A stretch of DNA of 34,676 nucleotides from Litorisediminicola beolgyonensis (GTDB lineage Bacteria > Pseudomonadota > Alphaproteobacteria > Rhodobacterales > Rhodobacteraceae), in the NCBI RefSeq assembly GCF_042679605.1, contig NZ_JBHTMU010000041.1:1-34676 (forward strand), given 5' to 3'. How positions within the stretch are numbered: the first letter of the stretch is position 1; the number at the start of each line of letters is the position of its first letter. A program made the translations under genes and the position numbers. The notes below the pieces were generated by a model. The model did not search any database, was not told the DNA's origin, and saw only the letters and a program-made list of their open reading frames with translations. Shown here one piece after another: positions 7,711 through 15,937 of the stretch.

Positions 7711-9761
7711 ATCCGGTAGACCGGATCGCAGAGCTTGTTTCCTGTGGCGAGAACTTCGTTCTTCAAGGCGGCGCCGGAAGCGGAAAGACAGAGAGCCTCA
7801 AAAGGGTCGTTCAAAAGGTTCTGGAGGCCAACCCAAGCCACCGTATTGCGTGCATCACTCATACGAACAAAGCAGCAGACGAAATTGCCGATCGTGTATC
7901 TGGCGATATCTTGGTTTCAACAATTCACTCGTTCTTGGGCGAGGTTATTTGGCCATTCAAAAAGAACATCCAACAAGTCTTTCCGAAGCTCTTCATATTG
8001 CCCGAGTTTGTTTCCCTAGGAGATGATCACTATAACGGCGACGAAAAGCTGAGGAAAAAAGAGGAGCACGACCGGTTCAAGAAAGCGCACAGCCAGCTCG
8101 AGAACCGCCGTAGGACGGTACTCGGTGAAGATACATCGAAGGTTACCGGAAAACGGGAATACGACAAGGAACCCGACACATACAATTTGCAGCTCAATGA
8201 GCTGATTGGCGAGGTCAACAAAGAAATCCGCGACAAGCTGGCGTCGAGACAGCCGAACGAGTTTTTCTACAATGATACCGCCTTTGACAACTTCAACGAT
8301 CTTTCATACGGCCATGATGGCCTGATCACGTTGGCCTGCCATATGCTTGAAGGCTTCCCGATGCTGGGTAGGATCGTATCGGATCGGCATGACTGCATCT
8401 TTATTGACGAGTATCAGGATACAAGTGCAGATGTCGTTCGCGTCCTTCTGCGCTGTTTGCCAGAAGACGCAAAGACTGTCATCGGGTTGTTCGGTGACTC
8501 CGAACAGGCCATTTACTCAGATGGCATAGGAAGCGCTCAGTCACATATCGATGCCAAAGAACTCATTCTTGTCGTAAAGGAGGACAAATATCGGTGCTCC
8601 CCGCAGGTCATTGATTTTAGCAATAAGTTTCGGACGGACGGTCTAAAGCAGGATGTGGCGTTGAAATCTCTGGATAACGGAACTCTTGAAACCCTTGACA
8701 GCCGCCAGGGTAGCGTGAAGCTGATTTACGACTTGGCTCCTGCGGAGGTTGATACGGGAGATAAAGTGGAAGACCGGAAGACAAATGTGGCATTGTTCAG
8801 AAGTGCACTTGATGCGTTGGTTGAAAAAATAGCGTCTGATTATCCGGGCTACGTTCAGTTGAAACTAACGAATAAGTCTATTGCGAACGATGTCGGGTTT
8901 GGAAAGCTATATAAGATCTTCGATGATCGATATTCAGAGCCACGGGACCGCATGCGCAAGACGCTTGACAGATTGCAGTTTGGCGAACTGTTTGACCTGG
9001 TTGCTCTGTACAGGAGTTTGCCAGGCGACAGGCGCTCATATAACCGTTTGATCGCGAGATTACGCAAGCGTGGATATTCTATTACGTCAGTCGCAGATAA
9101 GGCCAAGCTCGATAAAATGCTTCACTCGTTCGGATCGAAGGATCGCGCCGCCTATGAGGCCATAGAGTATTCCGCCGAATGCGGCTTGATACGAGTTTCA
9201 GACAGCCACAAGGCATTTGTTGATCGCCGCGACGAGATTTTGGCAAAGCTTTCAGTTGATCCCGTTTTTGCCGAATTTGAAGAACTACACCGGAACGGCC
9301 ACCGTACCAAACTCCAAATGAAAAAGGAGGTGGCCGCCACGAGTATGAAGCACATCAGCGTTGAGATGCTGGAACAGGAATACGACGACAGATTCAATGA
9401 CCTGAAACAGAGGAATTTTCTTGAATCTTTATTTTCTACGGAACTCGCGCTTAGCGAGGTAAGGGCGTTCTATGAGTATGAGGGCAACGAAGGCCAGTTT
9501 TCCACGATGCACAAGACGAAAGGAACGGGCATTGAGAACGTGCTTCTCGTTATCGACGAATATGGCTGGACGACAGAGTATGATTTCACAAGCTGCTTTA
9601 CGAAAGAGATTCCAGAGTCAAAGCGGGAAGTAGCATCAAAGAAACTTATTTATGTTGCGTGCTCACGGACAAAGAAGAATCTCGTATGTGTTCGCCTGAT
9701 GAAAAGTCAGGAAGAGGCGGATCAGATTGCATCGTTCTTTCCTGAATCTATCAAACTATAG
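7692..9761 (+). CDS. UvrD/Rep-type SF1 helicase, GajB-like partner
   Basis: A 689-residue superfamily-1A helicase. Motif I is GGAGSGKT at 26-33, motif Ia region CITHTNKAADEI, motif II IDEYQDT with Asp239-Glu240, motif III GLFGDSEQAIYS, motif IV-like KYRCSPQVIDFSNKFR, motif V STMHKTKGTGIENVLLV and motif VI KLIYVACSRTKKNL. All catalytic motifs look intact. It overlaps the nuclease gene by 19 nt and shares its low GC content, so the two are one operon. An OLD nuclease beside a UvrD-like helicase is the arrangement of the Gabija anti-phage system. This helicase is longer than my recollection of GajB (about 500 residues); the extra length includes a charged insert between motifs I and II (about residues 95-200). 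Without the upstream nuclease the helicase may be non-functional in defence. Confidence 0.85.
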   Translation: MDSQKLNPVDRIAELVSCGENFVLQGGAGSGKTESLKRVVQKVLEANPSHRIACITHTNKAADEIADRVSGDILVSTIHSFLGEVIWPFKKNIQQVFPKLFILPEFVSLGDDHYNGDEKLRKKEEHDRFKKAHSQLENRRRTVLGEDTSKVTGKREYDKEPDTYNLQLNELIGEVNKEIRDKLASRQPNEFFYNDTAFDNFNDLSYGHDGLITLACHMLEGFPMLGRIVSDRHDCIFIDEYQDTSADVVRVLLRCLPEDAKTVIGLFGDSEQAIYSDGIGSAQSHIDAKELILVVKEDKYRCSPQVIDFSNKFRTDGLKQDVALKSLDNGTLETLDSRQGSVKLIYDLAPAEVDTGDKVEDRKTNVALFRSALDALVEKIASDYPGYVQLKLTNKSIANDVGFGKLYKIFDDRYSEPRDRMRKTLDRLQFGELFDLVALYRSLPGDRRSYNRLIARLRKRGYSITSVADKAKLDKMLHSFGSKDRAAYEAIEYSAECGLIRVSDSHKAFVDRRDEILAKLSVDPVFAEFEELHRNGHRTKLQMKKEVAATSMKHISVEMLEQEYDDRFNDLKQRNFLESLFSTELALSEVRAFYEYEGNEGQFSTMHKTKGTGIENVLLVIDEYGWTTEYDFTSCFTKEIPESKREVASKKLIYVACSRTKKNLVCVRLMKSQEEADQIASFFPESIKL

Positions 9762-10170
9762 TGATTAACCTGAAATTCCCACTACATTTATTGGGTGCCA
9801 TACAGAAGCGTTAGGATCGTATAATCAAAATCGCCGGAGTTCCGTGTTCGAGGCTGTCTTATTCGCAACTGCGGCGAATGGCCGGTCCGGTGTCTCGCAG
9901 GGGCGAAGGCGATGATGTCGACGAAGGTCCGCAACGGGCCGGAAGCGACGGCAGTCGACGGTTGCCAGGCGTTCGAGGCGCTGCACTGCCGCATGTCGGC
10001 TTCGAGCCCGTTTTGCCGGGATTCTGCTACGGAGCGAATGGCTGCTATCGCAAAAGCGCCAGACACGTTCAACAACCCCTTGGTTTCGGACGCCGATTTT
10101 CGGTGGCGTCGGATATGGTGGTCTGCCCATACTCCCAAAACAGTGGTTTTGCGATGCGGTATACGCCAGG
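9762..10170. repeat. Gene-free stretch with mosaic intergenic repeat
   Basis: There is no supported gene after the helicase. The segments GGGCCGGAAGCGACGGCAGT (9936-9955, continuing to about 9966) and TGCCGCATGTCGGCTTCGAG (9988-10007) recur in variant form at 11561-11591 and 11614-11638. The second is also related to about 12232-12260. GC rises again here, so the right edge of the defence cassette is at about 9770-9840. Confidence 0.55.
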
Positions 10171-10377
10171 TTAGGCAGCGTCGACGTGGGGCAGTTGCAC
10201 GTCAGCGTCATTGAGTTGCTGCGCGATGATCTCCGTGAAAGTCATCGTGGGGTGAGACTCAGCCAACATGCCGATCTTCATCCAAAATTCTGCCTGCGCA
10301 TTGATCGAACGACACATGACAGCACTCGCCTTGCGCAGTTCCTCATGCATTTCCTCGCCGATTTTTACGATACCCAT
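10171..10377 (-). CDS. ParD-like antitoxin-family protein
   Basis: A 68-residue protein beginning MGIVKIGEEMHEELRKASAVMCRSINAQAEFWMKIG. It matches the pattern of the ParD-like family (a short RHH-type DNA-binding fold with conserved SINAQAE-W-KIG). The start at 10377 is chosen because AAGGA lies about 12 nt upstream and the homologous region begins there; the frame extends further upstream without support. The gene is transcribed away from a methionine aminopeptidase-type gene, with a 17-bp perfect palindrome between the two. No ParE-like toxin is adjacent. I recall this family often lying beside map-type genes, so a regulator role for the neighbour is a reasonable inference. Confidence 0.75.
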   Translation of the reverse strand: MGIVKIGEEMHEELRKASAVMCRSINAQAEFWMKIGMLAESHPTMTFTEIIAQQLNDADVQLPHVDAA

Positions 10378-10406
10378 TGATCTGTCTTTTCCTTGCCTAC
10401 ATATGA

Positions 10407-10434
10407 AACATATACGAATCGTATATTTCGGCAA
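10407..10434 (-). promoter_or_regulatory. ParD-like gene promoter with an embedded 17-bp palindrome
   Basis: The perfect palindrome ATATACGA-A-TCGTATAT (10410-10426) lies in the divergent intergenic region. On the minus strand TTGCCG (10434-10429) and TATGTT (10412-10407), 16 bp apart, flank it, so a protein bound there would block the promoter. Autorepression by the RHH-type ParD-like protein, with possible control of the divergent aminopeptidase, is inferred. Confidence 0.5.
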
Positions 10435-10494
10435 TGCACTTTTAGATCTGACGCGATCCGTCCAAAAAGGTGCAGGCAACGCGAGGGACGCCTT

Positions 10495-11368
10495 ATGGAC
10501 ACCTACATCGATGTGCCGGTAGCTCCGCCTGCCCAGCAGGCACGGCGGACCGAGAGCATCAAACTTTACCGAGAGCATCAAACTTTATGGCCCGGATGCC
10601 TTTGAGGGGATGCGCCGCGCTGGCCACCTGACGGCGAGGTGCCTGGACGGGGTGGCCGACATCATCAAAGACGACATGCCGTTGGCTGATATCAATACCT
10701 ATGTCCTCGACTTTGCTGCTTCACACGACGCCATGCCCGCGACGCTTGGGTATAAAGGGTATGCGTATGCCTGCTGCACTTCTGTAAATCATGTCGTTTG
10801 TCATGGCTTTCCAAACGAGAAAACCTTGCGCACCGGCGATATTGTCAACGTCGACGTGACGCTGATCCTTGATGGCTGGTTTGGCGATTCAAGTCGCATG
10901 TTTGCTGTGGGCAAGCCAACCCGGGCAGCCGAGCGACTGATACAGATTGCGCACGAAGCGATGAGGCGTGGAATTGAAGCTGTCCGTCCCGGCGCACACC
11001 TTGGCGACATCGGCCACGCGATTCAGGCCTATGCACGGTCGGAACGCACGGGCGTGGTGCGTGACTTCTGCGGACACGGGATCGGGCAGGTCTTTCACGA
11101 CTCCCCCAATATTCTCAATTTTGGCTGGCCAGGCGCAGGTCCCGAGTTGCGCGAGGGTATGATTTTCACGGTGGAGCCGATGATCAATCTGGGGCGCGGA
11201 GACGTGAAGTTGCTTCCCGATGACTGGACTGTAGTCACCCGCGATCGATCGCTGTCAGCGCAATTCGAACATTCAATCGGCGTGACGGCAACTGGGTATG
11301 AAATCTTTACGTTATCCACAACTGGCCGTCATGCGCCGGGGGTCGAGGTCAAAGCGTTTACCATATAG
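10495..11368 (+). pseudogene. map: Type I methionine aminopeptidase, frameshifted by a 19-bp duplication
   Basis: The enzyme removes N-terminal Met from nascent proteins. The natural start is ATG 10495 (GAGG at 10483-10486), giving MDTYIDVPVAPPAQQARRTESIKLY. A 19-bp tandem duplication (10549-10567 and 10568-10586) then shifts the frame to a TGA at 10603-10605. Removing one copy restores IKLYGPDAFEGMRRAGHLTA, the usual MetAP N-terminus. The rest is intact in the other frame from ATG 10610: metal ligands Asp82, Asp93, His156, Glu189 and Glu220 and His65 (numbered from that ATG). Translation from 10610 is possible, but GAGGGG abuts the ATG with no spacing. It is probably an accessory copy, since MetAP is essential and another gene must exist elsewhere. 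Reversion by slippage is possible. Confidence 0.85.
10549..10586 (+). repeat. Perfect 19-bp tandem duplication inside map
   Basis: ACCGAGAGCATCAAACTTT occurs twice head to tail. Because 19 is not a multiple of three it throws the downstream codons out of frame. A unit this exact suggests a recent slippage event. Confidence 0.95.
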
Positions 11369-11652
11369 TCGAAACTGCACGCCTTCCAAAAACGACCCTT
11401 TCAGGCGGACTGCCATGATCAGCCGTTGGCACAGCCGCAGCGAATGTTCACTCTGTCCGCTCAGCCGGGGTCGGCCGTCGGAAAATGCTGCGCGACGCAT
11501 GATTGACTGTTTTGGTGAAGCTGAATCACAGTTTTCGACCAAGAGGCGAACGGTAGCATTGGGCCGGAAGCGACGGCGGTTGATGGTTGCCGTCAGCCCG
11601 CCGGCGCGCCGAGTTGCCGCATCTCCGCTTCGAGCCCGATTTGGTCGGTCGC
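11369..11652. repeat. Gene-free stretch with mosaic repeat fragments
   Basis: No supported gene. 11460-11523 (CTCAGCCGGGGTCGGCCGTC onward) resembles 12075-12140, and 11561-11591 and 11614-11638 resemble 9936-9966 and 9988-10010. These look like pieces of one larger dispersed intergenic repeat that has been shuffled. Confidence 0.5.
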
Positions 11653-12006
11653 TTAGATGACTTTCCGGCCAGCGGCAGTTCCGTTATCGCCAGTGTTGGG
11701 TGTTCCCGTCGGCTCGATCAGCAACAGATGAGCTTCCTTTTCGGCGAACGGGCAATGTTCGACACCTTTAGGAACGACGAACATCTCTCCCGCTGCCACG
11801 GTGACGGGTCCGTCCCTGAGCCGGATTTCGATTTCACCTGAAAGAACAAGGAAGAAATCATCGGTGTCTGCGTGGGAATGCCACCTGAATTCTCCCTCGA
11901 CCTTTACGACCATGACGTCGTGACCATTAAAGGATGCAACAGTGCGCGGAGACCATTTTTCGTCAAATGTTGCGAGCTTTGCCGCCAGATTTATCGACTT
12001 GGCCAT
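11653..12006 (-). CDS. Small cupin-domain protein
   Basis: A 117-residue single-domain cupin. Motif 1 has HSH (His43, His45) with Asp50 where the usual metal-binding Glu sits, followed by FFLVLSGE. Motif 2 is PKGVEHCP with His84. These residues would hold one metal ion in a beta-barrel. Such small cupins serve as isomerases, dioxygenase-like enzymes or small-molecule sensors, and the function cannot be told here. It ends on the minus strand within a repeat-rich gap and has no operon partner. The next gene on that strand (the GlxA-type regulator) starts more than 1 kb upstream and is separated from it by 280 bp of repeat. Confidence 0.8.
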   Translation of the reverse strand: MAKSINLAAKLATFDEKWSPRTVASFNGHDVMVVKVEGEFRWHSHADTDDFFLVLSGEIEIRLRDGPVTVAAGEMFVVPKGVEHCPFAEKEAHLLLIEPTGTPNTGDNGTAAGRKVI

Positions 12007-12286
12007 ATTTTGTTTTCATCTCCAAAGCTCATGCGAAGATACCTTGCGATGCGCTCGAATGGCAAGTTTGACCTCTCAGCCGACGTCGGCCGTCGCAAAA
12101 AGCTGTGCGACGCACCAAAGACCACTTCGGTGAGGCTGCGCCGCGGCGTGGTCGCCCAGTCCCAAGGTCGGCAATTGGCCGAGAGCGACGTCGGACCTGG
12201 CCGATGTCGTCGGCACCGGCCGTTGCGCCGCCGCATGACCGCTTCGAGCCCGTTTCGACTGATGCTGCACACTGTATGAATGTCGG
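12007..12286. repeat. Gene-free stretch with dispersed repeat copy
   Basis: No supported gene. 12107-12193 is an 87-bp block about 92% identical (7 mismatches counted) to 13743-13829 in direct orientation. The two copies bracket the GlxA-type regulator and DUF1272 genes. The tail (CCGCATGACCGCTTCGAGCC, from about 12232) continues the same mosaic family seen at 9988 and 11614. Confidence 0.7.
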
Positions 12287-13288
12287 CTATTCGGCGGAGG
12301 GGGCAGCGAACTTCGCCGCATAAGAGGAAGGTGATACTCCGTACTGCCTTTGAAACGCACGGCGCATGTTCTCCTGACTGGTAAAACCCGCTTCAATCTG
12401 CACGACCGAAAGGTGAACGCCGGGCTGATGTAACAAATTTGCTGCATGTTCGACGCGAAGTCTTTCCACGAATTGGGCCGGACTGACGCCAATTTCTTCG
12501 GAAAACCGCCGCGCGAAGTTCCGTTCGCTCATACCTACTTCGGTCGCCATTTCTGCGACTGATTTCCGGTTTCGCAGATTTTCGGTCAGTGACGCAATAA
12601 GGTCACCAAAACGGTCACCATTTCCACTTGCTTGAGCGGCCAGGGCTCTGCTGAACTGTCTTTGTCCACCGCTGCGAACCATTGGCAGCACTAGCGACTT
12701 TGCGATGCGAAGCGCCTCAGCTGGCCCGAGGTCTCGCCGAACCATTTCGATTGCCATGTCGATCCCAGCAGTGACACCTGCAGATGTCCAAATCCCGTTG
12801 TCTTCAACGTAGATAGAATCGTCTTGCACGTTGACGTCGGGATAATCGGCGCTGAGCTTAGAACATCCATCCCAATGCGTTGTCGCTGATCGACCGGACA
12901 GATGACCACCTGCGGCCAATACGAAGGCACCCAAGCAAACCGATCCAAGCCTTCTGCAACTGGTGGAAGACTTATTGATGAAATCACGTAACGGCTCTGA
13001 GTTCATCGCCTCATAGGCACTGCGACCACCGGAGACGAGTACGGTATCCCAAGCAGCATCTTGGTGCGCAGCTAGCGGCGATGTTTCTATCTGACAAACG
13101 GTGTCGGTTCGCAGACATCCGCCTGTCTCGGACAAAAGATGCACGTCATAGGCCTTGGCTCCGTCGCGTGTTCTGGCATCACAAAACACCTGCAATGGGC
13201 CAGCGAAATCCAACAGCTTGGTGCCTTCAAACAACAGGAAGGCGACGGGTCGAGGTGTATGGAATGTGTTGGCAGAATAAGCGGGCAT
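12287..13288 (-). CDS. GlxA-family AraC-type transcriptional regulator (DJ-1/PfpI fused)
   Basis: A 333-residue regulator with two domains. Residues about 14-190 form a DJ-1/PfpI-like glutamine-amidotransferase fold (VAFLLFEGTKLLDFAGPLQVF; nucleophile-elbow Cys118 in SVCLGAFVLAAGG). Residues about 235-325 form an AraC double helix-turn-helix (VAEMATEVGMSERNFARRF and VVQIEAGFTSQENMRRAFQRQYGVSPSSY). The N-terminal domain usually senses a small molecule. The ATG at 13288 is chosen; an in-frame TTG at 13309 adds seven residues and has AAGGAG almost touching it, so the start is uncertain. It is divergent from the DUF1272 gene with only 62 bp between starts, so it may control that gene. Targets are unknown. 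Confidence 0.85.
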   Translation of the reverse strand: MPAYSANTFHTPRPVAFLLFEGTKLLDFAGPLQVFCDARTRDGAKAYDVHLLSETGGCLRTDTVCQIETSPLAAHQDAAWDTVLVSGGRSAYEAMNSEPLRDFINKSSTSCRRLGSVCLGAFVLAAGGHLSGRSATTHWDGCSKLSADYPDVNVQDDSIYVEDNGIWTSAGVTAGIDMAIEMVRRDLGPAEALRIAKSLVLPMVRSGGQRQFSRALAAQASGNGDRFGDLIASLTENLRNRKSVAEMATEVGMSERNFARRFSEEIGVSPAQFVERLRVEHAANLLHQPGVHLSVVQIEAGFTSQENMRRAFQRQYGVSPSSYAAKFAAPSAE

Positions 13289-13350
13289 ATTGTCATTTAT
13301 GCCAGGCAATCTCCTTGGCTATCAAGGCGGAAACGGAATGGAGATGTATA

Positions 13351-13665
13351 ATGCTGGAAATTCGGCCAAACTGCGAGTTGTGTGACCGCAACTTGCCCCC
13401 ACACTCCCTCAATGCGATGATTTGCAGCTATGAATGCACCTACTGCGCTGACTGTGTTCGAGATACACTCCAAAATGTTTGTCCGACATGCGGAGGCGGG
13501 TTCTCTCAGCGCCCCATTCGCCCTGTCAGAGCGGAGGGTGGACAAACCAACCTTGGATTGTCGAACCGCCCTGCAGGTACGCAGCGGCATCATTCCAAGT
13601 GGAGTCGTGAACAAATAGAAGCTGTCGTCATTCGCCTGAAAGACACTCCACCACAAGAACGGTAG
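13351..13665 (+). CDS. DUF1272 zinc-binding protein
   Basis: A 104-residue protein beginning MLEIRPNCELCDRNLPPHSLNAMICSYECTYCADC. It matches the small DUF1272 family of RING-like treble-clef proteins. Cysteines at 8, 11, 25, 29, 32, 35, 44 and 47 (CxxC, CxxxCxxCxxC, CxxC) could bind two zinc ions. The last 55 residues are basic and probably disordered. GGAG at 13340-13343 sits seven nt before the ATG and supports this start over a longer upstream frame. Its role is unknown; the divergent GlxA-type regulator shares the intergenic region. Confidence 0.85.
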   Translation: MLEIRPNCELCDRNLPPHSLNAMICSYECTYCADCVRDTLQNVCPTCGGGFSQRPIRPVRAEGGQTNLGLSNRPAGTQRHHSKWSREQIEAVVIRLKDTPPQER

Positions 13666-13967
13666 CAAAGCAGACACCGGTGCATACGCAGCAAAAGTCC
13701 GTTTCGTCCGCTTAACGGACTTCGACCGTCGAAAAATACGGCGCGACGCACGAACGACCGCTTCGGCGATGCTGCGCCGCGGCGTGGTCGCCCAGTCCCA
13801 AGGTCGGCAATGGGCCGTGAGCGACGTCGCTTCAGGCAACCAGAAGCGCCTTCCGCTCAGGCGTAGCGAGCCTTCTTGAAACCATTTCCGCCACTGCTGC
13901 AATTGCGATGAACGGACGCTTTTCGAAATTCGTCCGGCCTCGGCGGCTGTGCCTCAAGCATGGTCTA
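13666..13967. repeat. Gene-free stretch with second copy of the 87-bp repeat
   Basis: No supported gene. 13743-13829 is the direct-repeat partner of 12107-12193. The preceding part (GACTTCGACCGTCGAAAAAT, from about 13719) is more loosely related to 11468-11500 and 12085-12105. Confidence 0.7.
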
Positions 13968-14867
13968 CTAGGTGCCCGCCTCGCTGAGCGCGCTCCGTTG
14001 TTCCAACACGACCTCGCGCAGGAAGCTGGCCACGGCCTGGACCCGGCGGGAGGACGCTAGGTCGGTTTGCGTTACGAGCCAAATGGGCTGGTCGATGCCG
14101 AGTTCGGCGTCCAGGCAGATCAGGTCGCGCGGCCGCGCCAGAAGATGTGGCAGAACGGCGAGGCCCAGTCCGGCGGCACAGCCGGTCACTTGGGCTGCGA
14201 GCGAGGTCGTCGCGAGTGCCGGTGCCCGACCGCGAAGGGCGCGTTCGATCCAATGCGCGGCGGGAAGATGGCTGTATCCCTCAGCCCAGGCGATGAGGTC
14301 ATCGTGCTCGAGATCGAGTTCACGAATAACCTCCCGGCCCTCCAGGTATGATGGCGCGCCATAGAGGCCGTAGCCGAGTGTTCCTACTCGCTGCACCGAC
14401 ACATGCCCGCGTTCGGGCTTGATCATGCGCAGAGCGATGTCCGCGTCACGACGGTGCAGGTTCACGGTGGCGATATCGGTCGCGATCTCTAGCGTCAGCC
14501 GCGGATGCGCGCGGCGCAGGCGTGGCAATGCGGGCAAGATGAGCGCCGTCGCGAGGTTCTCGGCGGTTGCAAGGCGGACCGTTCCCGAGACCTCGGGCGC
14601 TTCCGGAAGCCCCGTTCCGAAGGCCCGTGCGGCGGCTTCCATCTCTTCGGCGCGCTCGATCAGCTGCGCCCCGTCTTCGGTCAGCCGGTAGCCCGTGTGG
14701 TGCCTCAGGAACAGCGGACGGCCCAGATGTGCTTCCAGCCGCTCGACCCGACGCGACACAGTCGCCAGCCCGATGGAGAGCGCCGAGGCAGCGCCGCTGA
14801 GCGAGCCCGACCGGGCGACGGCAAGGAACACCGAGACGTCATCCCACACCAAGCCTTGTCTTTCCAT
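13968..14867 (-). CDS. LysR-family transcriptional regulator
   Basis: A 299-residue LysR-type regulator. The N-terminal winged helix-turn-helix reads WDDVSVFLAVARSGSLSGAASALSIGLATVSRRVERLEAHLGRPLF (about 8-53), followed by the coiled linker and an effector domain beginning VSGTVRLATAENLATAL. The W-D-D start and FLRHHTGYRLTEDG wing place it in the group that commonly controls oxidoreductases. The ATG at 14867 is preferred over an in-frame GTG at 14888, because the family usually begins just before WDD. The gene is divergent from the aldo/keto reductase with 89 bp between starts, the classic LysR arrangement, so it probably controls that gene. A TTTCCA-tttt-TGGAAA dyad covers its start codon. 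Confidence 0.9.
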   Translation of the reverse strand: MERQGLVWDDVSVFLAVARSGSLSGAASALSIGLATVSRRVERLEAHLGRPLFLRHHTGYRLTEDGAQLIERAEEMEAAARAFGTGLPEAPEVSGTVRLATAENLATALILPALPRLRRAHPRLTLEIATDIATVNLHRRDADIALRMIKPERGHVSVQRVGTLGYGLYGAPSYLEGREVIRELDLEHDDLIAWAEGYSHLPAAHWIERALRGRAPALATTSLAAQVTGCAAGLGLAVLPHLLARPRDLICLDAELGIDQPIWLVTQTDLASSRRVQAVASFLREVVLEQRSALSEAGT

Positions 14868-14876
14868 TTTTGGAAA
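14861..14876. promoter_or_regulatory. Dyad over the LysR start codon
   Basis: Perfect inverted repeat TTTCCA (14861-14866), spacer TTTT, TGGAAA (14871-14876), including the regulator's ATG. It could be an autoregulatory operator or fold in the mRNA. It lies about 80 bp upstream of the aldo/keto reductase start, a normal distance for a LysR recognition site. Confidence 0.4.
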
Positions 14877-14956
14877 TCCCGTTACCACTTCCGGCCATTT
14901 TCACACCTCGTCGGAAATGCCAACTCTGTGTCGAACGCGCAAGACAGGAGCGAGAC

Positions 14957-15937
14957 ATGGAACAACGCACACTCGGCACCGATTTCACGGTCTCGGCGCT
15001 CGGCCTCGGTTGCATGGGCATGAGCGAGTTTTACGGACCGCTTGACGACGACGAGTCCTTGCGCGTCCTGCACGAGGCCGCCGAGCTCGGGATCGACTTT
15101 CTCGACACAGCGGACATGTATGGCCCGCATCACAACGAGGAGCTGCTCGGTCTCTTCCTGAGAGAGACCTCGGCGCCGATGAAAGTCGCGACGAAGTTCG
15201 GAATCGTCCGCGCGCCGGGCGAGTATCGGCGCAGCCTGGAAAATCGGCCGGACTACGCGCGGCAGGCATGCGAAGGCTCGTTGCGACGTCTCGGCATCGA
15301 ACGGATCGATCTCTTCTATGTTCATCGGGTCGAGCCGGATCGACCCATCGAAGAGACCATGGAGGGCCTTGCGCGCCTTGTGGACGCAGGCAAGATCGCT
15401 CGGATTGGCCTTTGTGAGGTCAGCGCCGAGACGCTCAGGCGCGCCCATGCTGTGCATCCGGTGACGGCGGTGCAGACCGAGTATTCGCTTTGGTCCCGCG
15501 GTCCGGAGCACAGCGTTTTGCCAGCGTGCCGGGAACTTGGCATCGGGTTCGTGCCCTATTTGCCGCTCGGGCGCGGCTACCTGACCGGGCGCTTCCAGGA
15601 CGGTCGGTTCGAGGAGGGCGACTTCCGCGCCTCGCTGCCACGGTTCCAGGACGACGCGGCGCAGGCGAACCGCCGCATCGCCGACCTCGTCGCGACACTG
15701 GCGCAGCGGAAGGGCTGCACGCCCGCGCAGCTCGCGCCCTCCTGGCTCCTCGCGCAGGGAGAGGACATCGTCCCCATCCCGGGCACGAAGCGGTCTGCAT
15801 ACCTGCGCGACAACGTAGGGGCGACGAAGGTTTCGCTCTCCGATTCCGATCTCGCCGATATCGACGCTGGTCTCTCCGAGAGGCCGGTCGCGGGAGCCAG
15901 GTACACGCCCGAAGGCATGAAGGGAGTGGACGCATGA
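14957..15937 (+). CDS. Aldo/keto reductase
   Basis: A 326-residue NADPH-dependent reductase with the (beta/alpha)8 fold of the aldo/keto reductase superfamily. The catalytic tetrad is visible: Asp50 and Tyr55 (FLDTADMYGP), Lys80 (KVATKFG) and His123 (FYVHRVEP). The C-terminal cofactor segment IVPIPGTKRSAYLRDNVGA is typical of the YajO/AKR13-like group that reduces aldehydes and quinone-like substrates. AGGAG at 14946-14950 supports the ATG at 14957 over an upstream in-frame ATG. The divergent LysR gene is its likely regulator. The stop overlaps the start of a truncated carboxymuconolactone-decarboxylase-like gene (ATGA), so the original operon had a third partner. Confidence 0.9.
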   Translation: MEQRTLGTDFTVSALGLGCMGMSEFYGPLDDDESLRVLHEAAELGIDFLDTADMYGPHHNEELLGLFLRETSAPMKVATKFGIVRAPGEYRRSLENRPDYARQACEGSLRRLGIERIDLFYVHRVEPDRPIEETMEGLARLVDAGKIARIGLCEVSAETLRRAHAVHPVTAVQTEYSLWSRGPEHSVLPACRELGIGFVPYLPLGRGYLTGRFQDGRFEEGDFRASLPRFQDDAAQANRRIADLVATLAQRKGCTPAQLAPSWLLAQGEDIVPIPGTKRSAYLRDNVGATKVSLSDSDLADIDAGLSERPVAGARYTPEGMKGVDA

